Source: Zoogloea sp.
GTDB taxonomy: Bacteria > Pseudomonadota > Gammaproteobacteria > Burkholderiales > Rhodocyclaceae
NCBI GenBank assembly: GCA_016789125.1
Contig: JAEUNU010000028.1
Coordinates: 1 to 38,442, forward strand
Direction: 5' to 3'
DNA length: 38,442 nt
Part shown: positions 25,530-33,451 of the stretch, one piece after another
How the letters are laid out: every line of letters starts with the position of its first letter
Position numbering within the stretch: the stretch's first letter is position 1
Made by a program: the position numbers and the translations under genes
Notes under the pieces: model-generated
Told to the model about the DNA's origin: nothing
What the model saw: only the letters and a program-made list of their open reading frames with translations
Database searches by the model: none

Positions 25530-26138
25530 ATGACCGACACCCCCGACCGCGACGCCCGCCACAAGGCGCGCATGGAACGTAAAAAGGCCGTCGTCGACGC
25601 CGCCATCGCCGCCGCCACCGACACCCGCGGCGTGCTGCTGGTGAACACCGGCAACGGCAAGGGCAAGTCCAGCGCCGCCTTCGGCGTGCTCGCCCGGGCC
25701 ATCGGCCACGGCATGCAGGTGGGCGTGGTGCAGTTCGTGAAGGGCCGCTCCGACACTGGCGAGGAGGCCTTCTTCCGCCGCCAGCCGGAGGTCGAATGGC
25801 ACGTGATGGGCGACGGCTTCACCTGGGACACCCAGGACCGCAGCGCCGACATCGCCAGCGCCCGCGCCGGCTGGGAGCAGGCCCGGCGCTTCCTGGCCGA
25901 CCCGGCGATCGGCCTGGTGGTGCTCGACGAGCTCAACATCGTGCTCAAGTACGGCTACCTCGAGGTCGCCGAGGTGATCGCCGACCTGCAGGCCCGCCCC
26001 GCGATGCAGCACGTCATCGTCACCGGCCGCGGCGCGCCCGAGGCGCTCATCGAGGCGGCCGACACCGTCACCGACATGGGCGTCGTCAAGCACGCCTTCA
26101 AGGCCGGCATCGCCGCCCAGCCAGGCCTCGAGTTCTAG
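25530..26138 (+). CDS. cobO: cob(I)yrinic acid a,c-diamide / cob(I)alamin adenosyltransferase CobO (BtuR type)
   Basis: A 202-residue ATP:corrinoid adenosyltransferase of the CobA/CobO/BtuR family. The nucleotide-binding motif NTGNGKGKSSAAFG (near residue 38) is diagnostic, followed by VGVVQFVKGRSDTGEE, FTWDTQD and the Walker B-like LVVLDELNIVLKYGYL. It adds the upper adenosyl ligand, serving both salvage and synthesis. Ribosome binding site AAGAGAGAGA just upstream. It is the last gene of the plus-strand btu operon and ends only 3 nt from the convergent acyltransferase gene. Confidence 0.95.
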   Translation: MTDTPDRDARHKARMERKKAVVDAAIAAATDTRGVLLVNTGNGKGKSSAAFGVLARAIGHGMQVGVVQFVKGRSDTGEEAFFRRQPEVEWHVMGDGFTWDTQDRSADIASARAGWEQARRFLADPAIGLVVLDELNIVLKYGYLEVAEVIADLQARPAMQHVIVTGRGAPEALIEAADTVTDMGVVKHAFKAGIAAQPGLEF

Positions 26139-26141
26139 CCG

Positions 26142-28172
26142 CTAGCGCGCGGCCGGCGCGCCCTGCTTGGCGAGGTGCGCGTTGAGCGCCTGCCCGATCA
26201 AGCCGGCCGAATGGTCGGAGACGTGGTCGGTGAAGCCATACACGAGGCGCCCATCCTTCACCGGCGGGCACACCCCGCGCGCCATGTCGCAGAGCAGGGC
26301 GGTGGGGTCGAACAGCTCGACCTTGCCGGCAAAGCGCGCCTCGATCTCGCCGAGCAGCGCCCGGTAGGGCTGCGAGCGTTCCAGCTGGAGCGCCAGGGGC
26401 AACTCGCAATGGGGCCGGATGAGCGGCGTCTGGAGGCCGAAGGCCGCATTCAATGCAGGCAGCGCCGTCGTCCGGCGCACGCAGACCTTGGGGTCGGGAA
26501 GGGTCGGGTTGTCCACCAGCAGGACGACCCTCTTGCCCGCCTTCACCAGGTAGCTCACCGAGGCCAGCAGGCCATCCCGGGCGGCCGCGTAGTTGGCGCT
26601 GGCGGGCAGATCCTCGATGGTGTCGTCGCGGCGCAGCTGAAACAGCGCCCGGGTGGACACCGCCAGCACCACAGCTTCGATTTCCGGCTTGCCGGCGACT
26701 CGTTCCAGCGCCACCTGGGCCGGCTTCTTCTGGTAATTGCGGTAGATCGCGCTGTCGGACAACACCGGCAGCAGGGGCCCGCTCCGGCCACTGCTGAGGA
26801 CCAGCCAGCGGCCGGCATCGCCGGACGTCCGCATCAGGCCCGGGTAGAGTGCGACCGCCTTGCTGTCGCCCAGCAGCGCGTAGCGGGGCGCGGCCCGCCT
26901 GTCCTGCACGCACAGGAAGAGCTTGCGGATCTCCCGGTCGGGCTCCGGGCAGGCCTCGGCCCCGGCGGGGACGCCGCCCGCGTCGCCCCCGTAATTGGCC
27001 TGCACGACCGCGCGGGTGGGGAGCCCTTCCTTCTCGAACAGCAGATAGCCCGCCGTCCCCACGCCCAGCATCACGCTGGCCAGGGCGAGTGCCTTGGCCC
27101 GGCCACGGGGGCCGAAGCGCAGCGGGCGCTCGACCACACGCCAAGTGAGCCACGCCAGCGCCACCGCAAGGGTCACTGCGCCGCTGCGCAGCGCCAGCCC
27201 GGCCTCCTCGCCGCCGATCACCCGGGCGAAGGCCAGGAGCGGCCAGTGCCACAGGTAAAGCGGATAGCTGATCAGCCCGAACGCCACGAGCACGCGGCTC
27301 GACAGGATGTGGCGATTCACCCGGGCACTCGCCCCGGCCGAGATGAGCAGCGCCGCGCCGATGGTCGGCAGCGCCGCCCACCAGCCCGGAAAGCCGCGCT
27401 CCCGCGAGATCACCAGCAGCGCGAGTGCCAGCAGGCCGCCGCCCAGCCACGACCGCCCATCGGCGGAGAGCAGGGGGCTGGCGGGGTTTGCGCCGCCCTG
27501 CGTGCGCAGCGGCAGGTAGGCCAGCAGCGCACCGACGATGAGCTCCCAGAAGCGCGTCTGGGGCGAGTAGAAGGCCGCCACCGGATTGCCCGCCAGGCTC
27601 GTCACGTTGAGCACGAACGAGGCGCCCAGCAGCAGCACGATAAAAGGCAGAAGCCGGACGCGCAGCCGCCATGCCAGCCAGAGCAGGAAGGGCCAGGCGA
27701 TGTAGAACTGCTCCTCGACGCTCAGCGACCACAGGTGCAGCAGCGGCTTGCTCTCGGCCGAGGTGTCGAAATAGCCCGCCTCGCGCTGCAGCAGGAAATT
27801 GGCGAAGAAGCCCGCGCCGCCGTACAGGTGCTTGCCCAGGTGCTTGTACTCGTCGGCGAGCAGCGTGAACCAGCCGAAGCCCGCCACCGCGAGCAGCACC
27901 ACGAGCAGCGCCGGAAAGATCCGCCGGATGCGGCGGACGTAGAACTCGGTGAAGCTGAAGCTCCCGCGGGCCAGGTTGCTGAAGATGATCGTCGAGATCA
28001 GGAAGCCCGAGATCACGAAAAAGATGTCGACCCCCACGAAGCCGCCCGGCAGCGCCGCCGGGAACGCGTGAAACAGCACCACCGACAGGACGGCAATCCC
28101 GCGCAGGCCGTCGATGTCGGGGCGGTAGCTCGGGTGGGAGAGATGGGGGTGGGGCGAGGAGGATTTCGGCAT
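26142..28172 (-). CDS. OafA-type acyltransferase with C-terminal SGNH domain
   Basis: A 676-residue membrane protein. The acyltransferase-3 domain (residues ~15-370) starts YRPDIDGLRGIAVLSVVLFH with the catalytic His, then GGFVGVDIFFVISGFLIS, LLHLWSLSVEEQFYIAWP and ISYPLYLWHWPLLAF. The periplasmic C-terminal half is an SGNH-type domain: LLGDSKAVALYPG with Ser437 (GDSK in place of GDSH) and DHVSDHS with candidate catalytic Asp/His at 649-654. Such two-domain proteins O-acetylate surface polysaccharide or lipopolysaccharide. No polysaccharide genes are adjacent, so the acceptor is unknown. Confidence 0.93.
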   Translation of the reverse strand: MPKSSSPHPHLSHPSYRPDIDGLRGIAVLSVVLFHAFPAALPGGFVGVDIFFVISGFLISTIIFSNLARGSFSFTEFYVRRIRRIFPALLVVLLAVAGFGWFTLLADEYKHLGKHLYGGAGFFANFLLQREAGYFDTSAESKPLLHLWSLSVEEQFYIAWPFLLWLAWRLRVRLLPFIVLLLGASFVLNVTSLAGNPVAAFYSPQTRFWELIVGALLAYLPLRTQGGANPASPLLSADGRSWLGGGLLALALLVISRERGFPGWWAALPTIGAALLISAGASARVNRHILSSRVLVAFGLISYPLYLWHWPLLAFARVIGGEEAGLALRSGAVTLAVALAWLTWRVVERPLRFGPRGRAKALALASVMLGVGTAGYLLFEKEGLPTRAVVQANYGGDAGGVPAGAEACPEPDREIRKLFLCVQDRRAAPRYALLGDSKAVALYPGLMRTSGDAGRWLVLSSGRSGPLLPVLSDSAIYRNYQKKPAQVALERVAGKPEIEAVVLAVSTRALFQLRRDDTIEDLPASANYAAARDGLLASVSYLVKAGKRVVLLVDNPTLPDPKVCVRRTTALPALNAAFGLQTPLIRPHCELPLALQLERSQPYRALLGEIEARFAGKVELFDPTALLCDMARGVCPPVKDGRLVYGFTDHVSDHSAGLIGQALNAHLAKQGAPAAR

Positions 28173-28251
28173 GGGGCAGGATTGTATGCGATGGCCGTCG
28201 GGGCGGCCCCGCCCCGCGGTAAGCTGGCGGCTTTTCCAGCTGCAGGTCGCC

Positions 28252-29205
28252 ATGCACCGCATCGTCAACATCGAGGCCGGCGCCGTTCGCGCCCGCTTCC
28301 GCCGCCCGGCCTTTGCCCATGAGTGGGTCGATTTCGACGCCACGGCCCAGGACGAGGTGGCCACGCGCCTCGCCGGCGCCACCATCGCCGTCGTCAACAA
28401 GCGCCGCCTGACGGCCGACATCATCGCCGCGCTGCCGGCGCTGCAGATGGTGGCGGTGGCCGCCACCGGCTACAACAACATCGACCTCGACGCCTGCCGG
28501 GCGCGCGGCATCGTGGTCTCGAATGTGCGCGGCTACGCCCGCGACACGGTGCCCGAGCATGTGTTTGCGCTGCTGCTGGCGCTGATCCGGCAGATCGGGA
28601 CCTACCACCGCTCGGTGGCCGCCGGGCGCTGGCAGCAGAGCGAGCAGTTCTGCTACTTCGACTACCCGATCCGCGACCTCGCCGGCCGCAAGCTGGGCCT
28701 CCTCGGCAGCGGCACCCTCGGCCAGGGCGTCGCACGCATCGCCGAGGCCTTCGGCATGACGGTGCTGCGCGGCGAGCACAAGGGCGCCGCCGGCCTGCGC
28801 GAGGGCTACGTGCCCTTCGAGCGGCTGATTGGCGAGGCCGACGTGATCAGCCTGCATTGCCCGCTCACCGAGCACACCCGCGACCTCATCGGCGCGGCCG
28901 AACTGGCGGCGATGAAACCCGGCGCCCTGCTCATCAACACCGCCCGCGGCGGGCTGGTGGATGAACAGGCCCTCGCCGACGCGCTCCGCGCCGGGCACAT
29001 CGGCGGTGCCGGCTTCGACGTGCTCTCCGAGGAGCCGCCCCGCGCCAACCCGCTGCTGGCCGCCGACCTGCTCGAGGCCGGCAACTTCATCCTCACGCCC
29101 CACGTGGCCTGGTCGAGCGGCGAAGCCATGCAGGCCCTGGCCGACCAGCTCATCGGCAACATCGAGGCCTTCGCCGCCGGCACCCCGCGCAACCGGGTGG
29201 CCTGA
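28252..29205 (+). CDS. D-2-hydroxyacid dehydrogenase (glycerate/hydroxypyruvate type)
   Basis: A 317-residue NAD-dependent D-2-hydroxyacid dehydrogenase. The Rossmann motif is GLLGSGTLGQGVA (near residue 148). The catalytic set is Arg in NTARGGLVDE (near 229), Glu in DVLSEEPP (near 258) and His in LTPHVAWSS (near 283). The substrate loop VAVAATGYNNIDLDACRARGI and CYFDYPIRDLAG resembles HprA-like glycerate dehydrogenases. It probably reduces hydroxypyruvate or glyoxylate. ATG 28252 gives the family N-terminus; an in-frame ATG at 28171 adds a non-homologous extension. Confidence 0.92.
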   Translation: MHRIVNIEAGAVRARFRRPAFAHEWVDFDATAQDEVATRLAGATIAVVNKRRLTADIIAALPALQMVAVAATGYNNIDLDACRARGIVVSNVRGYARDTVPEHVFALLLALIRQIGTYHRSVAAGRWQQSEQFCYFDYPIRDLAGRKLGLLGSGTLGQGVARIAEAFGMTVLRGEHKGAAGLREGYVPFERLIGEADVISLHCPLTEHTRDLIGAAELAAMKPGALLINTARGGLVDEQALADALRAGHIGGAGFDVLSEEPPRANPLLAADLLEAGNFILTPHVAWSSGEAMQALADQLIGNIEAFAAGTPRNRVA

Positions 29206-29272
29206 GCCTCGGCGCCTGTCCGCGCACGACGCGGCGTCGGCGGGGGGCTGGATCGCGGCACCGGCCTCGCGC

Positions 29273-29719
29273 TTACTGGTCGTGCTCGGCCGGCACCAGC
29301 CGGATCTCGGCCTCGGCGTTCCTGATCAGCAGCACGTGGCCGGCGCCCACCGCCACCTCCACCACCTCGGCGCCCTGGCCGAGCAGGGTGTGGATCGCCG
29401 CGCTGGTGCTGGCGGCGGTGTCGTTGAGGCAGGCCATCCGGGTGGATGCCGCGCGGGCCTTCAGGCGGCCGTCCTCGAAGCTGAAGCGGCCGCTGATGCG
29501 GTTGCAGCCGTCCGAGCCGCTCAGCGTGCCGGCGGCGCTGTCGAAGTTGAGCTCCGGGTGCGGCCTGGGGGTCTCCTTGCCGGCCACGTAGCGCACGGCC
29601 CAGCGGCCGTCGAGCTTGCCGAGGGTTTTGGTGTCACCCTCGATGCGGGTGAAGGGGCTGCAGGCCGACAGCAGCACGGCGGCGAGGGGCAGGGCGGCGA
29701 GGCGGTAAAGGGTTTTCAT
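29273..29719 (-). CDS. META-domain (HslJ-like) lipoprotein
   Basis: A 148-residue predicted outer-membrane lipoprotein. The signal peptide ends in lipobox LLSAC (Cys near residue 20). The META/DUF306 pattern follows: LDGRWAVRYVAG, then LSGSDGCNRISGRFSFEDGRLKA and ASTRMACLND. In E. coli, HslJ of this family is linked to heat shock and novobiocin resistance; the molecular function is unknown. ATG 29719 follows GAAAGG on the minus strand. Divergent from the bestrophin gene. Confidence 0.87.
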   Translation of the reverse strand: MKTLYRLAALPLAAVLLSACSPFTRIEGDTKTLGKLDGRWAVRYVAGKETPRPHPELNFDSAAGTLSGSDGCNRISGRFSFEDGRLKARAASTRMACLNDTAASTSAAIHTLLGQGAEVVEVAVGAGHVLLIRNAEAEIRLVPAEHDQ

Positions 29720-29766
29720 GGGCGCCTTTCGGGGTGGGTGACGAGGGGCTGATACATGCCGATTAT

Positions 29767-29836
29767 CGTATGCCATACGGCTTGTGTCTGCGCCACCCTC
29801 ACGCCGCTCTTTGGCGATTTGCCGCGACGCGGCAAA
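29767..29836. promoter_or_regulatory. two perfect dyads in the divergent lipoprotein/bestrophin promoter region
   Basis: CGTATG-C-CATACG (29767-29779) and TTTGCCGCG-A-CGCGGCAAA (29818-29836) are perfect dyads with single-base centres. They lie in the 145-bp divergent intergenic region; the second ends 28 nt before the bestrophin start. Their position suggests operators or, for the second, a leader hairpin. The regulator is unknown. Confidence 0.45.
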
Positions 29837-29864
29837 ATGGCGGCCCCTCCCCACGAGCGCCGCC

Positions 29865-30785
29865 ATGATCGTCCGCCCCCATCTGCACTGGTTTCGCCTG
29901 CTGTTTGTCTGGCGTGGCTCGGTGCTGCCCTACATCGTCTCGCGGCTGGTGCTGGTGCTGGCCGTCTCGGTGCTCAGCGTGCTCGGCCGCGACTGGTGGA
30001 TGAGCGCCCACGCCGAATCGGCCCTGTCGATTCCGCCCTTCACGCTGATGGGCATCGCGCTGGCGATCTTCCTGGGTTTCCGCAACAGCGTCAGCTACGA
30101 CCGCTACTGGGAGGCGCGCAAGCAATGGGGCGCGCTCTTGATCGGTGCCCGCTCGCTGACCCGCGAGATCGCTAGCTTCGCGCCCGACGAGCTCGCGCTG
30201 CAGCGCCGTGTGGTGCGCACCCTGGCGGCCTTCGTGTTCGCCCTGAAGCACCAGCTGCGCGGCACCGACCCGCGTGCCGACCTGGCCTGCCGCCTCGATC
30301 CGGCGGTGGTGGACCGCGTCTGCGCGGCGCGCTTCGTGCCCTCGGCGCTGCTCCTGTGCCTGGCCCAGGATTTCGCCGCCGCCCGGCGCGCGGGCAGCAT
30401 CAGCGACCTGCAGCTGCAGGCGATCGATACCAACCTCAACCTGCTCACCGAAGCCTCCGGCGCCTGCGAGCGCATCGCCAACACGCCCATCCCCTACACC
30501 TACCGGGTGCTCATGAACCGTACCGTGATGGTGTATTGCCTGCTGCTGCCGGTCGGCCTCGCCAATGCCATCGGCTGGCTCACCGTGCTCGTCGGCCCCT
30601 TCATCGCCTACACCTTCCTGGCGCTCGACGTGATCGGTGAACAGATCGAGGAGCCCTTCGGCAACGAACCCAACGACCTCGCGCTGGCCGCCATGTGTCA
30701 CGGCATCGAGCTGTCGATCTGCGAACTGGTCGGTGAAACGCCCCGCAGCAGCCCGCCCGAGGTGGTCGATTACGTGATGGTGTGA
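29865..30785 (+). CDS. bestrophin-family (UPF0187) membrane protein
   Basis: A 306-residue protein of the bacterial bestrophin/YneE family. It has membrane segments near residues 20-40 and 60-75 and a pair near 220-255. Typical sequences are the N-terminal FRLLFVWRGSVLPYI, FRNSVSYDRYWEARKQWG, and the C-terminal DVIGEQIEEPFGNEPNDLAL. Characterised bacterial members form pentameric ion channels. The start ATG 29865 has only a weak upstream AGCGCC. No functional partner is apparent. Confidence 0.9.
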   Translation: MIVRPHLHWFRLLFVWRGSVLPYIVSRLVLVLAVSVLSVLGRDWWMSAHAESALSIPPFTLMGIALAIFLGFRNSVSYDRYWEARKQWGALLIGARSLTREIASFAPDELALQRRVVRTLAAFVFALKHQLRGTDPRADLACRLDPAVVDRVCAARFVPSALLLCLAQDFAAARRAGSISDLQLQAIDTNLNLLTEASGACERIANTPIPYTYRVLMNRTVMVYCLLLPVGLANAIGWLTVLVGPFIAYTFLALDVIGEQIEEPFGNEPNDLALAAMCHGIELSICELVGETPRSSPPEVVDYVMV

Positions 30786-30815
30786 GGCGGCGGGCGCTTG
30801 CGCGCAGGGGCGACC

Positions 30816-30872
30816 TGTAGGGGCGAGCTTGCTCGCCCGCGGAGGCTGAGGGTGAGCAAGCTCGCCCCTACA
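30816..30872. repeat. REP-like extragenic inverted repeat
   Basis: Two perfect 19-bp arms (30816-30834 and 30854-30872), built round GGGGCGAGCTTGCTC, flank a 19-nt loop. Sequences of this type are dispersed many times in some proteobacterial genomes. It sits after the bestrophin stop, between convergent bestrophin and tRNA transcripts, and may act as a terminator or mRNA 3' stabiliser. Confidence 0.8.
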
Positions 30873-30972
30873 GCACGACATCGCCCTGAATGCGGTCGCG
30901 CGCAGGCGAGAGCTCGGCACGCAACGCGTGCGGGGCCTTGGCAAAACTGGGGATTGGGGTATTGCGAGGATA

Positions 30973-31048
30973 TGGAGCGGCAGAAGAGTCTCGAACTCTC
31001 GACCTCAACCTTGGCAAGGTTGCGCTCTACCAACTGAGCTACTGCCGC
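30973..31048 (-). tRNA. tRNA-Gly (GCC)
   Basis: The minus-strand sequence begins GCGGCAGTAGCTCAGTTGG and forms a full cloverleaf. The anticodon loop reads TTGCCAA (anticodon GCC), the T-loop GTTCGAG, and the acceptor GCGGCAG pairs with CTGCCGC. Discriminator T and an encoded CCA (30973-30975) follow. Last gene of a three-tRNA transcript. Confidence 0.97.
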
Positions 31049-31068
31049 TTCAAGGTGCTGCTTGGTGT

Positions 31069-31145
31069 TGGCGGAGTGGACGGGACTCGAACCCGCGACC
31101 CCCGGCGTGACAGGCCGGTATTCTAACCAACTGAACTACCACTCC
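31069..31145 (-). tRNA. tRNA-Asp (GTC)
   Basis: The minus strand reads GGAGTGGTAGTTCAGTTGG at the 5' end. The anticodon loop CTGTCAC gives GTC, the T-arm contains GTTCGAG, the acceptor GGAGTGG pairs with CCACTCC, the discriminator is G and the CCA is encoded (31069-31071). It lies 20 nt upstream of tRNA-Gly in the transcript. Confidence 0.97.
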
Positions 31146-31205
31146 ACTTACTGCCGGCCCTGCATCGCATGGGCCCCCGGTCGGGAGCCAGCCTTGCAGA
31201 ACCTT

Positions 31206-31289
<84 letters not shown>

Positions 31290-31306
31290 AGGTGCAGAGG
31301 GCGCGG

Positions 31307-31336
31307 ATATTAGATGACTTTCGTCGGAAACGCCAG
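31307..31336 (-). promoter_or_regulatory. likely promoter of the tRNA cluster
   Basis: On the minus strand a TAATAT -10 hexamer (31307-31312) is followed by the GC-rich CCGCGCCC discriminator typical of stringently controlled stable-RNA promoters. It lies 17 nt upstream of tRNA-Leu. The -35 is poor (TGGCGT at 18-nt spacing). Confidence 0.45.
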
Positions 31337-31488
31337 CTTTTTTTGCCGCAGCCTCCGTCTTGCCCGCCGCAGCGTGAGATTTTCCGCAGAATGAGTCGAG
31401 GCCGGCCGGGCCGGCGCTGGCGCGTCACTTCAGAAGTGCCGGCCGGGTGTCGATAAACTTGCTGTAACCGCCCTGTCTCATTCGTGTG

Positions 31489-31558
31489 CTGGGCCCCGAC
31501 GGCCCAGCCGGAGGGAAGACCCTTGCACGCCCTTGTATTGCCGCCGTGTCCCGGCGGC
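31489..31558 (+). other. two leader hairpins upstream of the chemoreceptor gene
   Basis: CTGGGCC-CCGAC-GGCCCAG (31489-31507) and GCCGCC-GTGTCCC-GGCGGC (31540-31558) would fold in the 5' leader of the chemoreceptor mRNA. I could not match them to a known riboswitch. There is no T-run after either. The rest of 31313-31605 shows no gene. Confidence 0.4.
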
Positions 31559-31605
31559 TCCAACTACTTTTCAGGCACCGGTACTCCGGGCTCAAAAGGA
31601 CCGAG

Positions 31606-32697
31606 ATGTTCTTCCAAAAAGAAAAGCGTATCGCAGCGCTCGAAACCGACAACCTCGCACTCAGGGCCCGCCAGCAGGCGGCCGATGCCGAGCTCGCCGA
31701 GCTCCGCCAGCTGCTCGCCGACCAACAGGCCCTTGCCGCCGCAAAGGAGGCCGAGTGCGAAACCCTCAAGGCCGTCCTGCGCAATCTGGCGATGTTCAGC
31801 GGCACCCTCTCCGGCTCCCAGCAGAGCCTGGCCGCGATGGCCACCCGGCTGCGTGAAGAGAAAGCCCGCGCCCTCGAGGCCGCCCACGTCTCGATGAGCA
31901 GCGGTCAGACCACCACCGAGATCGCCACCAGCCTGCACCTGCTCGCCGAGAATTCCGTCGCCACCGCCCGCGAGGTGGACGGCCTCGCCCAGCAGGCCGG
32001 CGAGATCGGCGCCATCGTCCAGCTCATCCACGAGATCGCCGACCAGACCAACCTGCTGGCCCTCAACGCGGCCATCGAGGCGGCGCGGGCCGGCGAGGCC
32101 GGGCGCGGCTTCGCGGTGGTCGCCGACGAGGTGCGCAAGCTCGCCGAGCGCACCGCCAAGGCCACCAAGGACATCGAAGGCCTGGTGGTGGGCATCCGCG
32201 ACAACTCGATCTCGGCCAAGGGCGCGATGGAAGTCCTCGCCCGCACCGCCGAGGAGTTCAGCGGCCGCGGCGCCCGCGCCACCGAAGACATGGGCAAGCT
32301 GATGACCCTCTCCAACCAGATGGAAGGCGTCATCGCCACCAGCGCCATCAAGAGCTTCGTCGAAGTCGCCAAGGTGGACCACCTGGTCTTCAAGTTCCGG
32401 GTTTACCTCGGCCTCTTCGGTCTCGAAGAGCTCCACACCCACGACGTGCCGCACCATACCGAATGCCGCCTCGGCAAATGGTATTTCGAGGGCGAGGGCC
32501 GGGACACCTTCAGCAAGCTGCCCGCCTACCGTGAGCTCGACGCGCCCCACGCCGCCGTGCACGACATGGGCATCGCCGCCATCGACGCCCGCGACCGCGG
32601 CGACATGGCCGAGATGCTCCGGCACGTCGAGGCCATGGAGCGCGCCAGCGTCCGGGTCATCGACAGCCTCGACCGCATGGCCGACAGCGTCGCCTGA
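31606..32697 (+). CDS. soluble methyl-accepting chemotaxis protein with C-terminal CZB domain
   Basis: A 363-residue receptor without membrane segments. Residues ~5-60 form a coiled coil (heptad Leu/Ala pattern). The signalling hairpin is intact at ~135-210 with [34 protein letters not shown]. The C-terminal CZB (chemoreceptor zinc-binding) domain runs from about 245: [11 protein letters not shown], then [13 protein letters not shown] and PHAAVHDMG, giving the conserved His-Cys-His-His zinc ligands. CZB receptors sense zinc or oxidants such as hypochlorous acid, and can act on c-di-GMP enzymes. ATG 31606 follows AAAGGA. No che genes are adjacent; the HExxH gene starts 13 nt downstream. Confidence 0.93.
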   Translation: MFFQKEKRIAALETDNLALRARQQAADAELAELRQLLADQQALAAAKEAECETLKAVLRNLAMFSGTLSGSQQSLAAMATRLREEKARALEAAHVSMSSGQTTTEIATSLHLLAENSVATAREVDGLAQQAGEIGAIVQLIHEIADQTNLLALNAAIEAARAGEAGRGFAVVADEVRKLAERTAKATKDIEGLVVGIRDNSISAKGAMEVLARTAEEFSGRGARATEDMGKLMTLSNQMEGVIATSAIKSFVEVAKVDHLVFKFRVYLGLFGLEELHTHDVPHHTECRLGKWYFEGEGRDTFSKLPAYRELDAPHAAVHDMGIAAIDARDRGDMAEMLRHVEAMERASVRVIDSLDRMADSVA

Positions 32698-32710
32698 GGC
32701 GGGCCGCTCC

Positions 32711-33364
32711 ATGCGCCTCGCCGGGCTGCCGATCCTCCTGTTGTGCGGCCATTGCCTCGCCGATGGCTGCGACAGGCTCGCGCCGCCCTCGGTGAAGCTC
32801 GAGCTCCACGACGAGCCGATCAGCCTCGACACCCGCAGCAGCTACAAAACCCTCACCCTGCTCGGCCCGCCCCAGGCGCGGGGCGGCCAGCAGGTGCTCG
32901 GGCTCACCCGTGGCACCGCCACGGTGCGCTTCGAGACCCGCGTGGCGGCCTACGTCGACCCCAGCGGCCGCTGGGAATGCGCCAGCCCGCAGGTCACCGT
33001 GCGCTACGGCTTCAGCCCCATGACGGTTTACGTGGCCCGTGAATTCCCGCCCGGCAGTTGCGCCTACCGCGAGATCCACGAACACGAGATGCGCCATGTG
33101 CGCGCCTACCAGGCCCACCTCAAGGCCATCGAGAGAACCCTCGCCGACGCGCTCCAGGCCCGCTTTGCCGGCACCGGCCCGTGGCGCGGCCCCCGCGGCG
33201 AGACCAACGCCCGCCTCCAGGCCGAGCTGCAGGAGCGCTGGGTGCCCTTTGTAAAACGCGAGATCAACAAGGTGGACACCGCCCAGGCCCTCATCGACAC
33301 CCCCGAGGAGTACGCCCGCGTCGCCGCCAGCTGCGGCGGCGAGATCCGCAGGCTCACCCGCTAG
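32711..33364 (+). CDS. predicted secreted protein with HExxH zinc-protease-like motif
   Basis: A 217-residue protein with a short signal peptide (LAGLPILLLCGHCLA). A beta-rich first half (VTVRYGFSPMTVYVAREFPP) is followed by YREIHEHEMRHVRAYQAHL, where HEMRH fits HExxH, the zinc-binding motif of metalloproteases. The general layout recalls the DUF922 group of predicted secreted Zn-dependent proteases. A helical tail follows. ATG 32711 lies 13 nt after the chemoreceptor stop with no separate promoter visible, so cotranscription is likely. Activity is inferred from the motif only. Confidence 0.72.
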   Translation: MRLAGLPILLLCGHCLADGCDRLAPPSVKLELHDEPISLDTRSSYKTLTLLGPPQARGGQQVLGLTRGTATVRFETRVAAYVDPSGRWECASPQVTVRYGFSPMTVYVAREFPPGSCAYREIHEHEMRHVRAYQAHLKAIERTLADALQARFAGTGPWRGPRGETNARLQAELQERWVPFVKREINKVDTAQALIDTPEEYARVAASCGGEIRRLTR

Positions 33365-33451
33365 ACCCCCGCCGGGCCCACCGCCCGCCGCCCTCAAGCC
33401 CGCCGCGCGGCCCGCCCCACCGCCGCCCGATCGGGCACAATCCCGCCGACC

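Noticed and set aside
26098-29103. 1001-residue minus-strand ORF
   Set aside because: It is a shadow of the acyltransferase and dehydrogenase genes in another frame; its Arg/Gly/Ala-rich protein matches nothing, while the overlapping frames encode clear domains.
31441-31605. GEMM-type c-di-GMP riboswitch or sigma-28 promoter before the chemoreceptor gene
   Set aside because: The conserved GEMM blocks are absent. A GTCGATAA near 31449 resembles a sigma-28 -10 element, but no matching TAAA -35 is found at the right spacing.
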